A stretch of 22,458 bases of DNA, from positions 1-22,458 of the IMG/VR virus record IMGVR_UViG_3300044628_001144; one strand, written 5' to 3'. This DNA comes from a virus. Within the stretch, counting starts at the first letter, position 1, and each line of letters opens with the position of its first letter. The notes under the pieces are model-generated. The model did not search any database, had not been told where the DNA came from, and saw only the letters and a list, made by a program, of their open reading frames with translations. Below, in pieces: positions 12,812 to 21,042 of this stretch. The translations under genes were made by a program, and so were the position numbers.

Positions 12812-15800
12812 ATGTCTATTAAATCTAATTTATATGCAGAAAAAATTTTTGCAGAGCACCCCATAGGTCTTTGGTCATTAGACGATGACGTCGATTATCT
12901 ATCTTTAATTTCCAATACACAAAGAAATTTAATAAACTGGGACTTTGTTGGTGCGAATGTCATATCTAGTAGCCAAGATTTAAACAAGCCTTTTGCAAAC
13001 AGCATACTGAACTTAGTTGAATTTGACGATTTTGTTGGCACAGAAAAAGAAATTAAATTTGTCGGGGATGATTTAGAAAACTTAAATGAACTAAACTTTG
13101 ATTTAGAAACTCTAACTACAGGATGTTATATCTATACAGATAGCCCATACTTGAAATCAGTATCAATTGGGTTTGAATATAATGATACTTCTTCTGCTGA
13201 AACTATTGAAAAGGTTACTCAGTACTCTTCTGGTATTTTTGGAAAATGGATTTTTATTTCTCACACCTCAATATTTCCAGATCAAGTTACATCCTTTAGA
13301 CCAATATTAAAAATAAAATTTGAGGGAGGGGCTGCTTCTACAGATAGTTATCAAATTTTTACTAATGGAATAACTGTTGCACAATGTTCTGAAAATTTTA
13401 ATACAACTTCTTTAGGACAGACAGTTTCTCCATTTCCATCCAACATTGGATTAACTGGGATAGATGGCGTTGTAGACTTAAATTCTTATGCTTTAGGTAT
13501 AAAAAATGGATATTATTTAGTAAATAATAATAGTTTAACTGCAAAAAACTCAAGCATTCCGATGGTCTATGGATCTGACAGTATTACAAAAATTATTCCA
13601 AATGAAAATAATCCATCACTAATTATTCCAGGTTTTGGCTTTCTAAATGAAACTGGAAGATATAAAGAATACACAATAGAGATGTGGATAAAAATTAGCC
13701 CTGACTCAAATACCGCATTAAGAATTTTTGGACCAATTGGGTCAACAGATGGCTTATATGTAGAAGATGGCTTTATAACTCTTGTCATTGGAAAACATTT
13801 TGCATCTCACTATGTTGGAGAATGGTACAGGCCAATGCTTGTTCAAATAAAACTTTCTTCAAATAATGCTTCATTATTAATAAATGGAGAACAAGTTATT
13901 GCTTTAAATATTGATATGTCAAATATAGATTTGCCATTAGAGTTTAATGAGTCTAACAAAGAATTAGACTGGCTAGGCTTTTATTCTTATGAAAATGTTT
14001 ATCCCTATGAGATAGATTGTATTGCTATTTATTCGTACCTAGTTGCAGACCTTGTGGCAAAAAAAAGATGGGTTTATGGTCAAGCAGTAACCTCTCCCGA
14101 AAGTATCAATTCGGCATATGGAGCAACGTCAGCATATATTGATTATCCGTTTGCAGAATATGCGGCAAACTATACATATCCAGATATAGGAAAGTGGTCA
14201 CAGGCAACAACCGACAATCTTTCTATTACAGCAAAAACTATGTCTCTTGCAAAATACAATCTGCCAACAATGTTTTTAGATGATTATACAAATGAAAAAT
14301 TTTTAAATGACAACTCTTTAGTTCAAAACGAGTCCGTTAATTATTTTACATTTAGGCCAAATGAAGACTGGAATAATAAAAAAACATATGCATATTTTGA
14401 TAATTTTTCTATCATAAAAGAAGACATTCATGGCCTTGTCGGAGTCATAAAGTTTGAAGAGGCATCGGAAGATATACAAACAATTTTTGAAATCTACAAT
14501 ATTGACAATGGAAATTATTTTAAAGCAACACTCGAAGATGACGTAATAAAATATTATTTTTCATATAACAATAACGTTATAGTGCTAAATGAAAGTGCTT
14601 CGGTATTGCCAAATGCATATTTACCAATAGGTTTTAAGTTAGCAAAAATGATTGAATATTTTGGCTCTAACCTATCAACATTTTTTGGAAGTAAAAATAG
14701 GTTAAGAGTTTATTTGGGGGCAAATCATAGTGGTCTTGAAAATTTTAAAGGCAAATTTTATAAATTTCATATTTTTAGCAATTATAACTCAAGTTTGGTT
14801 TCTAGCCTATTTGAAATAAACGGCTTAGCAGATGTAGAAGCCGGAAATAGTTTTATGGCCCACACATCTACGTATACTTTAATTCCTGAATTAAGATACA
14901 ACAAATTTTATTTAGACACAGCATCTGCTGGGTATTGGGAAGACTACATACCTTTATCATATTTTGGTTCTTATATTGATGACCTAGAAGGAAAAAACCA
15001 TTACGATCTTGATTTGTTACAGTTCAATATTGATTATCCATCCCCTACAGTTATTTATTCTACAGAGCAACAAGCGCCATGGGATTATAATGATTTAGAA
15101 CTCAGATATGATCATACTGTTCAACAATCTTACAACCAATTAGATAATGCTCTTTTTTCTGGCTGGGAAAACTATGAGGACATTGAGCAACAGTCTATTA
15201 AATCATATTTTTATAATACAGACAACTCTGCAGTCAAAAGTTATATAAGTATTCAATATATTACGGCAGGGGCTAATAAGAACTTAAATGAGTTTTCTAT
15301 TGTCCAAGCATTAAGAAATGATAAAATATTAGATATATCTAATTATTCAAATTGGCAAAATACAGTTTTTGAGGTTGCAGATAACACAATTATTTATCCG
15401 CCAACAGGTGTAGATTTTAATTTATTAGCGGTTGTTGTTCATTTAGTTTTTAATTTAAAAGGAACTCAAAACAAAAATCTAGGTTTAAAAAAATTAGAAA
15501 TTGCATCACAAGCATTTGACCATAACAGTGCAACTAAAATTGGAACAAGGTTTGGAACTCCAATATACCCATACAAAAAATCTGGAATTTATTATGACTA
15601 TAAAGCAAAAAACCCAATTAGTATTTTTAAAGAAAGTGTTCCGTACTTATACTCAACAAGAAAAAGTGGAATAGAGGTAAGAGGATCGTTTCACCCATAC
15701 GTAAATAGAGGTATTGGAATTCCAATAAATAGCAGCCTTTCAAATAATTATCGAGTAACTGCCTTACAAATGTGGCTAAGATATGATTTTGATAAGTTTC

Positions 15801-16402
15801 CTTATGGTGCAACGCAAGTTTTTGAGTTAGAACATAAAAATGACATAATTCAATTTTTTGTTTCTGCCTCCAGTCAAAGGGGAAATAGAGGAAAATTGTT
15901 TGCAGTCAATAAGGCAACTGGGCAACAAGTAAATGGGCTTGCATTTTATATTAATGGAAACTTAGTAAAAGATCCAATTTTAGAAGCAAAAGAGTGGTCT
16001 GTTATTGGTGTTTCTTTTGCAAGTAGCATTAATATGGATAACTTTTTGGGGCATATAAATTTAAATGGGCCCTTTGTATTTAATAACATTGCCAGTTATC
16101 AATCTACTGCTTTGCAAGAGATTCAGAGCAAAGTCTACAGGCCGTGGCTTAGAGTAAAAAATAGTGGGTCCTCAGACTTATATTGGACATATTGGTATAC
16201 ATCTTATAATTGGGACGGGGTGTTGGTTTTGTCCTCTTCAGAATTATATGGAGTAAACCCAGCAAGCGTATATGAAGCATATATTGGCAGAAATAAATTT
16301 GTCATCGATAGCAATACTTCTGAAAGTTTGAATTTTATTGCAGATTCTGTTAAAATATATTCTGAAATGTCTTGGCAAACACAAACCGTAACACCAGTCT
16401 AA
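12812..16402 (+). CDS. large tail protein with two LamG/concanavalin-like domains
   Basis: A 1196-aa protein, the largest in the window. It starts MSIKSNLYAEKIFAEHPIGLWSL, a capping region, then a beta-rich region. Residues about 280-415 look like a LamG lectin-type fold (YTIEMWIKISPDSN, GLYVEDGFITLVIG, VQIKLSSNNASLLINGE, ELDWLGFYSYENVYP). Residues about 950-1095 look like a second one (VTALQMWLRYDF, VFELEHKNDIIQFFV, LAFYINGNLV, WSVIGVSFAS). The middle part is also rich in aromatic and Asn residues, as in carbohydrate-binding proteins. No catalytic motif or collagen repeat is seen. Position and fold suggest a receptor-binding or baseplate-attached adhesin that recognises host surface glycan; lectin specificity cannot be read. 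There is no Shine-Dalgarno, and the promoter placement implies a leaderless start. Confidence 0.7.
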   Translation: MSIKSNLYAEKIFAEHPIGLWSLDDDVDYLSLISNTQRNLINWDFVGANVISSSQDLNKPFANSILNLVEFDDFVGTEKEIKFVGDDLENLNELNFDLETLTTGCYIYTDSPYLKSVSIGFEYNDTSSAETIEKVTQYSSGIFGKWIFISHTSIFPDQVTSFRPILKIKFEGGAASTDSYQIFTNGITVAQCSENFNTTSLGQTVSPFPSNIGLTGIDGVVDLNSYALGIKNGYYLVNNNSLTAKNSSIPMVYGSDSITKIIPNENNPSLIIPGFGFLNETGRYKEYTIEMWIKISPDSNTALRIFGPIGSTDGLYVEDGFITLVIGKHFASHYVGEWYRPMLVQIKLSSNNASLLINGEQVIALNIDMSNIDLPLEFNESNKELDWLGFYSYENVYPYEIDCIAIYSYLVADLVAKKRWVYGQAVTSPESINSAYGATSAYIDYPFAEYAANYTYPDIGKWSQATTDNLSITAKTMSLAKYNLPTMFLDDYTNEKFLNDNSLVQNESVNYFTFRPNEDWNNKKTYAYFDNFSIIKEDIHGLVGVIKFEEASEDIQTIFEIYNIDNGNYFKATLEDDVIKYYFSYNNNVIVLNESASVLPNAYLPIGFKLAKMIEYFGSNLSTFFGSKNRLRVYLGANHSGLENFKGKFYKFHIFSNYNSSLVSSLFEINGLADVEAGNSFMAHTSTYTLIPELRYNKFYLDTASAGYWEDYIPLSYFGSYIDDLEGKNHYDLDLLQFNIDYPSPTVIYSTEQQAPWDYNDLELRYDHTVQQSYNQLDNALFSGWENYEDIEQQSIKSYFYNTDNSAVKSYISIQYITAGANKNLNEFSIVQALRNDKILDISNYSNWQNTVFEVADNTIIYPPTGVDFNLLAVVVHLVFNLKGTQNKNLGLKKLEIASQAFDHNSATKIGTRFGTPIYPYKKSGIYYDYKAKNPISIFKESVPYLYSTRKSGIEVRGSFHPYVNRGIGIPINSSLSNNYRVTALQMWLRYDFDKFPYGATQVFELEHKNDIIQFFVSASSQRGNRGKLFAVNKATGQQVNGLAFYINGNLVKDPILEAKEWSVIGVSFASSINMDNFLGHINLNGPFVFNNIASYQSTALQEIQSKVYRPWLRVKNSGSSDLYWTYWYTSYNWDGVLVLSSSELYGVNPASVYEAYIGRNKFVIDSNTSESLNFIADSVKIYSEMSWQTQTVTPV

Positions 16403-16404
16403 TA

Positions 16405-16413
16405 TGGTATACT
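16405..16413 (+). promoter_or_regulatory. extended -10 promoter that decides the start of the next gene
   Basis: TGG followed by TATACT (16408-16413). The first in-frame ATG (16415) is only two bases beyond the -10 and would not be transcribed as a start, while the ATG at 16421, eight bases beyond, falls at the expected +1. The second ATG is therefore preferred, as a leaderless start. Confidence 0.6.
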
Positions 16414-16420
16414 GATGGTT

Positions 16421-16825
16421 ATGAATTTAAATAATAAGCCTAAAAAGAGTAAAGCCTTGCCTAAAATGAAGGGCCAAGTTGGAGAGTCTCGTATAAAAGT
16501 AATTGATAAATACTATGATTGGGGCCTTTATGTTTATAAGAAATCAAATGGAAAATGGTTTACCGATGGAACTGGATCTGTTTTAAATATTCCCGCTATG
16601 AAAGGGGACATATCAAAAATATCAGAATTAAAAAATGCCGCAAAACACTATGGAGACCCAGGAGACGGTGAGTGCATTTTTGTTCCAGGTTTAAATAGAA
16701 TTTCAGAAGAAGAATATTCAGAACAAAAAGACAGAATGTCTCAAGGGCTAATACCAAATATGAACGATTTAGGAGCAGTGCACGCAGCGCAGCAAACAGT
16801 AAAGAAATGGGGATCAGACGACTAA
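16421..16825 (+). CDS. conserved protein of unknown function upstream of portal
   Basis: A 134-aa protein. The basic N-terminus (MNLNNKPKKSKALPKMKGQ) is followed by a compact domain with YYDWGLYVYKKSNGKWFTDG, then LNIPAMKGDISKISELKNAA, HYGDPGDGECIFVPG, and a helical end, ISEEEYSEQKDRMSQGLIPN. The frame also has ATG at 16415, but the -10 placement favours 16421. Its stop overlaps the portal start (TAATG). The family looks conserved and placed ahead of the portal gene, but I do not recognise a function. A packaging or head-assembly role is inferred from position only. Confidence 0.65.
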   Translation: MNLNNKPKKSKALPKMKGQVGESRIKVIDKYYDWGLYVYKKSNGKWFTDGTGSVLNIPAMKGDISKISELKNAAKHYGDPGDGECIFVPGLNRISEEEYSEQKDRMSQGLIPNMNDLGAVHAAQQTVKKWGSDD

Positions 16826-18414
16826 TGAGTGAAGAAACGCAATACAATATTGGTGCAAGCATTGATGAGTTAGTTGATATAAATGATCAATTTAAAAAAA
16901 GCGATCCTTTTAATAAAACTTGGGATGAATTAAAAAATTTAACTGGTTTAGATAATAATTTTAAAAGACGTGCTGCAAGAATGTCCAAAGTAGAAGCAAG
17001 TCCAGCATACATGAATAGTGCTCTTGCAATTAGTTCAGGACGTGATGACGCAAAATCTAAAGAAATTAATCCAGGAGTTTTGTATAGAAATGCTTATGGT
17101 TTATTTGATGTTATTACCCCACCATGGAACGTTTATGAATTGGCAAATTATTACGATACATCTTTTGCTAACCATGCAGCAATCGATGCAAAAGTAGAGA
17201 ATATTGTTGGACTTGGTTACAAATTTGAAATTTCTCCCAGAACAATGTTAAAACTAGAAGCATCTATGGATACTGCATCAACCGACCGTGCTCGTAAAAG
17301 AATTGAAAGATCAAAAATTGAACTTACAGACTGGCTAGAAAGTTTAAATACAGATGATTCATTTACAACAACTATGGAAAAAGTTTATACAGACGTGCAA
17401 GCAACAGGAAATGGTTACCTAGAAATTGGAAGAACTACAAGAGGAGAAATTGGGTATGTTGGACATATTCCTGCAACAACAATGCGTGTGCGTCGCATGC
17501 GTGATGGTTTTGTTCAAATTATTGCAAACAAGGTAGTTTATTTTAGAAATTTTGGGGCTAAAAATCCTAATCCAGTCACACTAGACAATCGTCCAAATGA
17601 AATTATTCATTTAAAACAATACTCTCCATTAAACACATTTTATGGAGTGCCAGATATTATTTCTGCCATTTCTTCATTACATGGAGATCAGTTGGCATCT
17701 CAATACAATATAGATTATTTTTCTAACAAGGCTGTTCCAAGATATGTTGTTACATTAAAAGGAGCAAAACTTTCTTCAGATGCTGAAGATAAGATGTTTA
17801 GATTTTTGCAGACAAATTTAAAAGGACAATCTCATAGAACTCTTTATATTCCTCTTCCCGGAGATAGCGATAACAATAAGGTTGAGTTTAAAATGGAGCC
17901 AATTGAAAATGGTATTCAAGATGGTTCTTTTAAAGAATACAGAAAACAAAATCGTGATGATATTTTGATTGCTCATCAAGTTCCATTATCAAAATTAGGG
18001 GGATCTGATTCTTCTGCAATTGCAGCAGCCCTATCCCAAGATCGTACATTTAAAGAGCAAGTTGCAAGACCAGCACAGCGCCAAATAGAAAAAATGATTA
18101 ATAAAGTTATTCGTGAAAAAACTGATATTTTAGAATTTAAATTTAACGAACTAACACTTACAGATGAAATTGCTCAATCTCAAATTCTTGAAAGATACGT
18201 AAAGACTCAAGTTATGCTTCCAAACGAAGCAAGACAGCAACTTGGACTCCCTCAAGCGCCACATGGAGATGAACCATTTCAATTAAAACCACAAGACGCA
18301 GCAAATGACACTGCAAATCGACAAAGAGATTCTGAAAGAACAAATACTCAATCTGACGGGGCAGCAACAGTTTCTGGTAGAAATCCAAAGGGTTCTGGCA
18401 GAGCGTCTCAATAA
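16825..18414 (+). CDS. phage portal protein
   Basis: A 529-aa portal, the dodecameric ring at the head vertex through which DNA is packaged and ejected. Met at 16825 is chosen over the Met at 16807 because it forms TAATG with the preceding stop and the six extra residues are a shadow. Portal-type blocks include PPWNVYELANYYDTSFANHA, IDAKVENIVGLGYKFE (clip/wing entry), GNGYLEIGR, IPATTMRVRRM, EIIHLKQYSPLN followed by YGVPDII, QYNIDYFSNKAVPRYVV, QVPLSKLGG, and a C-terminal helical crown with LERYVKTQVMLPNEARQQLG. The final 40 residues are polar and disordered. The family is the PBSX/HK97-like portal group; the length is normal for it. Confidence 0.93.
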   Translation: MSEETQYNIGASIDELVDINDQFKKSDPFNKTWDELKNLTGLDNNFKRRAARMSKVEASPAYMNSALAISSGRDDAKSKEINPGVLYRNAYGLFDVITPPWNVYELANYYDTSFANHAAIDAKVENIVGLGYKFEISPRTMLKLEASMDTASTDRARKRIERSKIELTDWLESLNTDDSFTTTMEKVYTDVQATGNGYLEIGRTTRGEIGYVGHIPATTMRVRRMRDGFVQIIANKVVYFRNFGAKNPNPVTLDNRPNEIIHLKQYSPLNTFYGVPDIISAISSLHGDQLASQYNIDYFSNKAVPRYVVTLKGAKLSSDAEDKMFRFLQTNLKGQSHRTLYIPLPGDSDNNKVEFKMEPIENGIQDGSFKEYRKQNRDDILIAHQVPLSKLGGSDSSAIAAALSQDRTFKEQVARPAQRQIEKMINKVIREKTDILEFKFNELTLTDEIAQSQILERYVKTQVMLPNEARQQLGLPQAPHGDEPFQLKPQDAANDTANRQRDSERTNTQSDGAATVSGRNPKGSGRASQ

Positions 18415-18439
18415 TTGAGATATTGTAAAAAAAGTGCCT

Positions 18440-18450
18440 TATACTATACA
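18440..18450 (+). promoter_or_regulatory. promoter -10 upstream of prohead protease
   Basis: TATACT (18440-18445) overlaps TATACA (18445-18450). TG lies two bases further upstream than in the extended -10 elements of the other gaps, but TTGAGA at 18415-18420 could act as a -35 with a 19-nt spacer. The ATG at 18456 is 6-11 bases beyond and no Shine-Dalgarno is present, which again suggests a leaderless or near-leaderless start. Confidence 0.5.
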
Positions 18451-18455
18451 GTAAG

Positions 18456-19790
18456 ATGATTATAACTAAGGCCCAATGGAACACTGAGGGCGAGCAACTT
18501 CGACTTTCAATGCCTTTTAGTAAGGTAGATAAAGAAAGACGCACAGTTTCAGGCTTTGCCACATTAGATAACGTTGACAAACAAGATGACATTGTTACAA
18601 CAGAAGCAAGTTTAAAAGCATTTAAAAAATTTCGTGGAAACATTCGTGAAATGCATCAGCCATCTGCTGTTGGAAAAATGGTTTCGTTTAAAGAAGATAA
18701 ATATTATGATACAAAATCAGAAAAAATGTACAACGGAGTTTTAGTTTCTGCATATATTTCAAAGGGTGCACAAAATGCATGGGAAAAAGTTTTAGATGGA
18801 ACATACACAGGATTTTCAATAGGTGGAAAAATGAATAAATGGGACGAAGCATATGACGATCAAGTACAAAAACAAATTAGAGTTATTAAAGATTATGATT
18901 TAGTAGAATTGTCACTAGTTGATAGTCCAGCAAACCAATTTGCAAATATTGTTTCTGTAGAAAAAGTAGATGGTGTAGATATTGTAAAAGGTATGGATAC
19001 ACCAATTGAAAATGTTTTTTGGGATAAAGAATCTGGAATTGTTATGGTTTCAGAAAATGAATCAGAATTAAGCCCTACCTCTGGTATTCAAATGCAAAAC
19101 ATAGGTTTCGTTGAAAAAACAGACAACGAGAAAACAAGCATGATCAAGTTCTTAGTTGAAAGTGCTAATGGCACAAGTATTTCTAAGATAGACAAGGAGG
19201 AAAATCCTATGGCAAAAACAACAAAAAAAGAAGCAACAGAAATTGTTGAGAAATCTATTGCTACTGTTGAAGATGTTCAGGTCGCTCCACAAGAAGATGC
19301 CGTAGTTGAAGTTGCTGAAGTTACAAAATCAGAAGATGTTGTAGCAGAAACAATTTTAACAACCGAGCAGGCTGTGGTAGCAGAAGTAACTAAGGCAGAA
19401 GAGCCAACAGTTTCAGAAGTTACTAAGTCTGAAGAGGTAGTTTCTGAAGTTAAGACTGAAGAAGTATCTAAGTCTGATGTAGTAATTGCAGAAGCAGTTA
19501 CAGAAATCAACAATACTCTCACATCAGCCTTTGGCGATCTAGTTGCAACCGTTAAGTCTCTGCAAGAGCAGGTTAATGCAATTACAAAATCAATTGGAGC
19601 AGTAGCACAAGATGTTTCTGCAACAAGAGATGAGTTTAATGAATTTGGAAAGCGTGTAGATGCCGTTGAAGCAGATACAGCATTCCGAAAATCTGGCGAT
19701 CTCGGTGAGATTGTTCAGGAACAACCAGAAATGGTTGAGAAATCCCTATGGGGCGGACGTTTCCTCAAAACAGCCGATCTATTTAGATAA
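18456..19790 (+). CDS. prohead serine protease (XkdF/HK97-like) fused to scaffold region
   Basis: A 444-aa protein. Residues 15-170 form the prohead protease: a start of LRLSMPFSKVDKERRTVSGF, then MHQPSAVGK, where H67 fits the catalytic His, TGFSIGG with S121 as nucleophile, and YDLVELSLVDSPANQFA with E151 as the likely third triad residue. This herpesvirus-type assemblin fold cleaves the scaffold and its own C-terminus as the head matures. Residues 252-444 form a Glu/Val/Thr/Lys-rich scaffold with repeats like EVTKSEEVVSEV, a coiled-coil segment LVATVKSLQEQVNAITKSIG and the basic end SLWGGRFLKTADLFR. A second ribosome site and start inside the frame (19209) would make the scaffold alone. Confidence 0.9.
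   Translation: MIITKAQWNTEGEQLRLSMPFSKVDKERRTVSGFATLDNVDKQDDIVTTEASLKAFKKFRGNIREMHQPSAVGKMVSFKEDKYYDTKSEKMYNGVLVSAYISKGAQNAWEKVLDGTYTGFSIGGKMNKWDEAYDDQVQKQIRVIKDYDLVELSLVDSPANQFANIVSVEKVDGVDIVKGMDTPIENVFWDKESGIVMVSENESELSPTSGIQMQNIGFVEKTDNEKTSMIKFLVESANGTSISKIDKEENPMAKTTKKEATEIVEKSIATVEDVQVAPQEDAVVEVAEVTKSEDVVAETILTTEQAVVAEVTKAEEPTVSEVTKSEEVVSEVKTEEVSKSDVVIAEAVTEINNTLTSAFGDLVATVKSLQEQVNAITKSIGAVAQDVSATRDEFNEFGKRVDAVEADTAFRKSGDLGEIVQEQPEMVEKSLWGGRFLKTADLFR
19194..19200 (+). promoter_or_regulatory. internal Shine-Dalgarno within the protease gene
   Basis: AAGGAGG lies eight bases before an in-frame ATG at 19209, as strong as any ribosome site in the window. It is not explained by the 18456 start and supports a separate internal translation start. 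Confidence 0.75.
19209..19790 (+). CDS. nested in-frame capsid scaffold protein
   Basis: A 193-aa product identical to residues 252-444 of the protease gene, starting MAKTTKKEATEIVEK and sharing its stop. The evidence is the strong AAGGAGG at 19194-19200 and the domain boundary: the start falls exactly where the protease domain and a polar linker end and the acidic, repeat-rich scaffold begins. Lambda Nu3 inside gene C is a known parallel. The product is expected to be abundant, form coiled-coil oligomers, guide assembly of the capsid protein, and be digested by the protease. It could be the only scaffold, since none lies between this gene and the capsid gene. Confidence 0.7.
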   Translation: MAKTTKKEATEIVEKSIATVEDVQVAPQEDAVVEVAEVTKSEDVVAETILTTEQAVVAEVTKAEEPTVSEVTKSEEVVSEVKTEEVSKSDVVIAEAVTEINNTLTSAFGDLVATVKSLQEQVNAITKSIGAVAQDVSATRDEFNEFGKRVDAVEADTAFRKSGDLGEIVQEQPEMVEKSLWGGRFLKTADLFR

Positions 19791-19810
19791 ATCACTTAGG
19801 AGGTGTAATA

Positions 19811-20956
19811 ATGTCGGAAGAAATTAAGAAAAACCAGCCAGGTACAAGCGGACAACTGGGCGGAACAACTCCAGGCCTTTACCAAGGTCAGGGTGCATTC
19901 GCATCAGGTTCAGACGCAGCAGCAAACGTACCGGGAAATTACGGTGATGGTGGAGAACTTGGAAATATTCCAGTCGCACTAGCAGGCGTAACAACAGGCG
20001 CAAACGCAGTAAACCCTTCAGGTGATGTCGGAAGCGGTATTCTTCGTCCAGAACAAGCACGTCGTTTTATTGACTATGTTTGGGACGCAACAGTACTTGC
20101 TCAAGATGGTCGTCGTGTAACAATGAAGGCTAACACCATGGAACTTGAAAAAGTTAACGTTGGTGAGCGTGTAATCCGTGCTGCTTCACAAGCAGTTGGT
20201 GACTACACTAACGCAGGAGCAACATTCAGTAAGGTAGAACTTACAACCAAGAAGATTCGTCTAGATTGGGAAGTTGCAGCAGAAGCACTAGAAGATAACA
20301 TCGAAGGTGCACAACTAGAAGACCACATCGTTCGTCTTATGACAAACGCATTTGGTAATGACATTGAAGATCTAGCCATTAATGGTGACGGATCAACAGG
20401 ATCATTCCTTTCAATTATGGATGGTTTCGTTAATAAGGTCAAGACAGATGGAGATGCTCACGAGTCAGAAGTGACCGTAGTAGATAATGCTTGGACAACA
20501 GGCGTTATGCAAGATATCATCCTAGCAATGCCACGTAAGTATCGTGCTATCAAGCAGAACCTAAAGTTCTATGCTGGTACAGATGCTTTCCAAGGTATTG
20601 TTAAGAATAATGGTACTCTTGCAGATGCTGTTGCAGAGGCTTTTGCTGGTCAAGTACCAGGAAGCACTCAAGCAAATCGTCAAGACTACCTAGATGGAAT
20701 GGGCCAAACATTCGGTGGAGCACGTACAACTCGTGTTCTTGGTGTTGCGGTTCAAGAAGTTCCTTACTACCCTGCAGGCTATGTAGATCTTACATTCCCA
20801 GCAAACCGTGTATGGGGTTTCCAACGTGATATCACTGTTAACCGTGAGTACAAGGCAAAGAAAGACACTGTAGAATATACAGTATTTGTTCGCTTTGGTA
20901 TTCAATGGGAAGAGCAGGATGCAATTGCGTTCGCTGACGCTGCTTCAGATTCTTAA
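19811..20956 (+). CDS. major capsid protein, HK97 fold
   Basis: A 381-aa head protein, with AGGAGG nine bases upstream. The N-terminus to about residue 75 is Gly/Ala-rich (QLGGTTPGLYQGQGAFASG), then LRPEQARRFIDYVWDATVLA (N-arm/helix), VNVGERVIRAAS (E-loop region), KKIRLDWEVAAEALEDNIEG (spine helix entry), DHIVRLMTNAFGNDIEDLAI with NGDGST, MPRKYRAIKQNLKFYAG, VLGVAVQEVPYYPAGY, and a C-terminal VFVRFGIQWEEQDAIAFAD strand typical of this fold. Arg codons are mostly CGT, unlike the AGA-rich neighbours, as expected for a highly translated gene. A strong terminator follows the stop. Whether the N-terminus is removed by the protease is not visible. Confidence 0.93.
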   Translation: MSEEIKKNQPGTSGQLGGTTPGLYQGQGAFASGSDAAANVPGNYGDGGELGNIPVALAGVTTGANAVNPSGDVGSGILRPEQARRFIDYVWDATVLAQDGRRVTMKANTMELEKVNVGERVIRAASQAVGDYTNAGATFSKVELTTKKIRLDWEVAAEALEDNIEGAQLEDHIVRLMTNAFGNDIEDLAINGDGSTGSFLSIMDGFVNKVKTDGDAHESEVTVVDNAWTTGVMQDIILAMPRKYRAIKQNLKFYAGTDAFQGIVKNNGTLADAVAEAFAGQVPGSTQANRQDYLDGMGQTFGGARTTRVLGVAVQEVPYYPAGYVDLTFPANRVWGFQRDITVNREYKAKKDTVEYTVFVRFGIQWEEQDAIAFADAASDS

Positions 20957-20972
20957 TCTGTAAACAGTTTTT

Positions 20973-21006
20973 GGGGGATGAGAGTTAATTCTCTTGTCCC
21001 CCTTTT
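20973..21006 (+). terminator. intrinsic terminator after the major capsid gene
   Basis: GGGGGATGAGAG (20973-20984) pairs with CTCTTGTCCCCC (20991-21002) across a 6-nt TTAATT loop, giving a 12-bp stem with two G-U pairs, followed by TTTT at 21003-21006. It is 16 bases past the capsid stop and is the only GC-rich hairpin in the window. Confidence 0.9.
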
Positions 21007-21016
21007 CTATTTATAA

Positions 21017-21025
21017 TGATATAAT
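21017..21025 (+). promoter_or_regulatory. extended -10 promoter downstream of the terminator
   Basis: TGA followed by a perfect TATAAT (21020-21025). A second TATAAT lies at 21012-21017. AAGGAGG at 21031-21037 serves the ATG at 21043. Together with the terminator it insulates connector expression from that of the capsid gene. Confidence 0.65.
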
Positions 21026-21042
21026 ACAAGAAGGAGGATACT

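Noticed and set aside
18212-18643. 143-aa open frame on the - strand spanning the portal-protease junction
   Set aside because: It covers the ends of two strongly supported + strand genes and the promoter between them, and its translation is Leu/Ser-rich shadow sequence.
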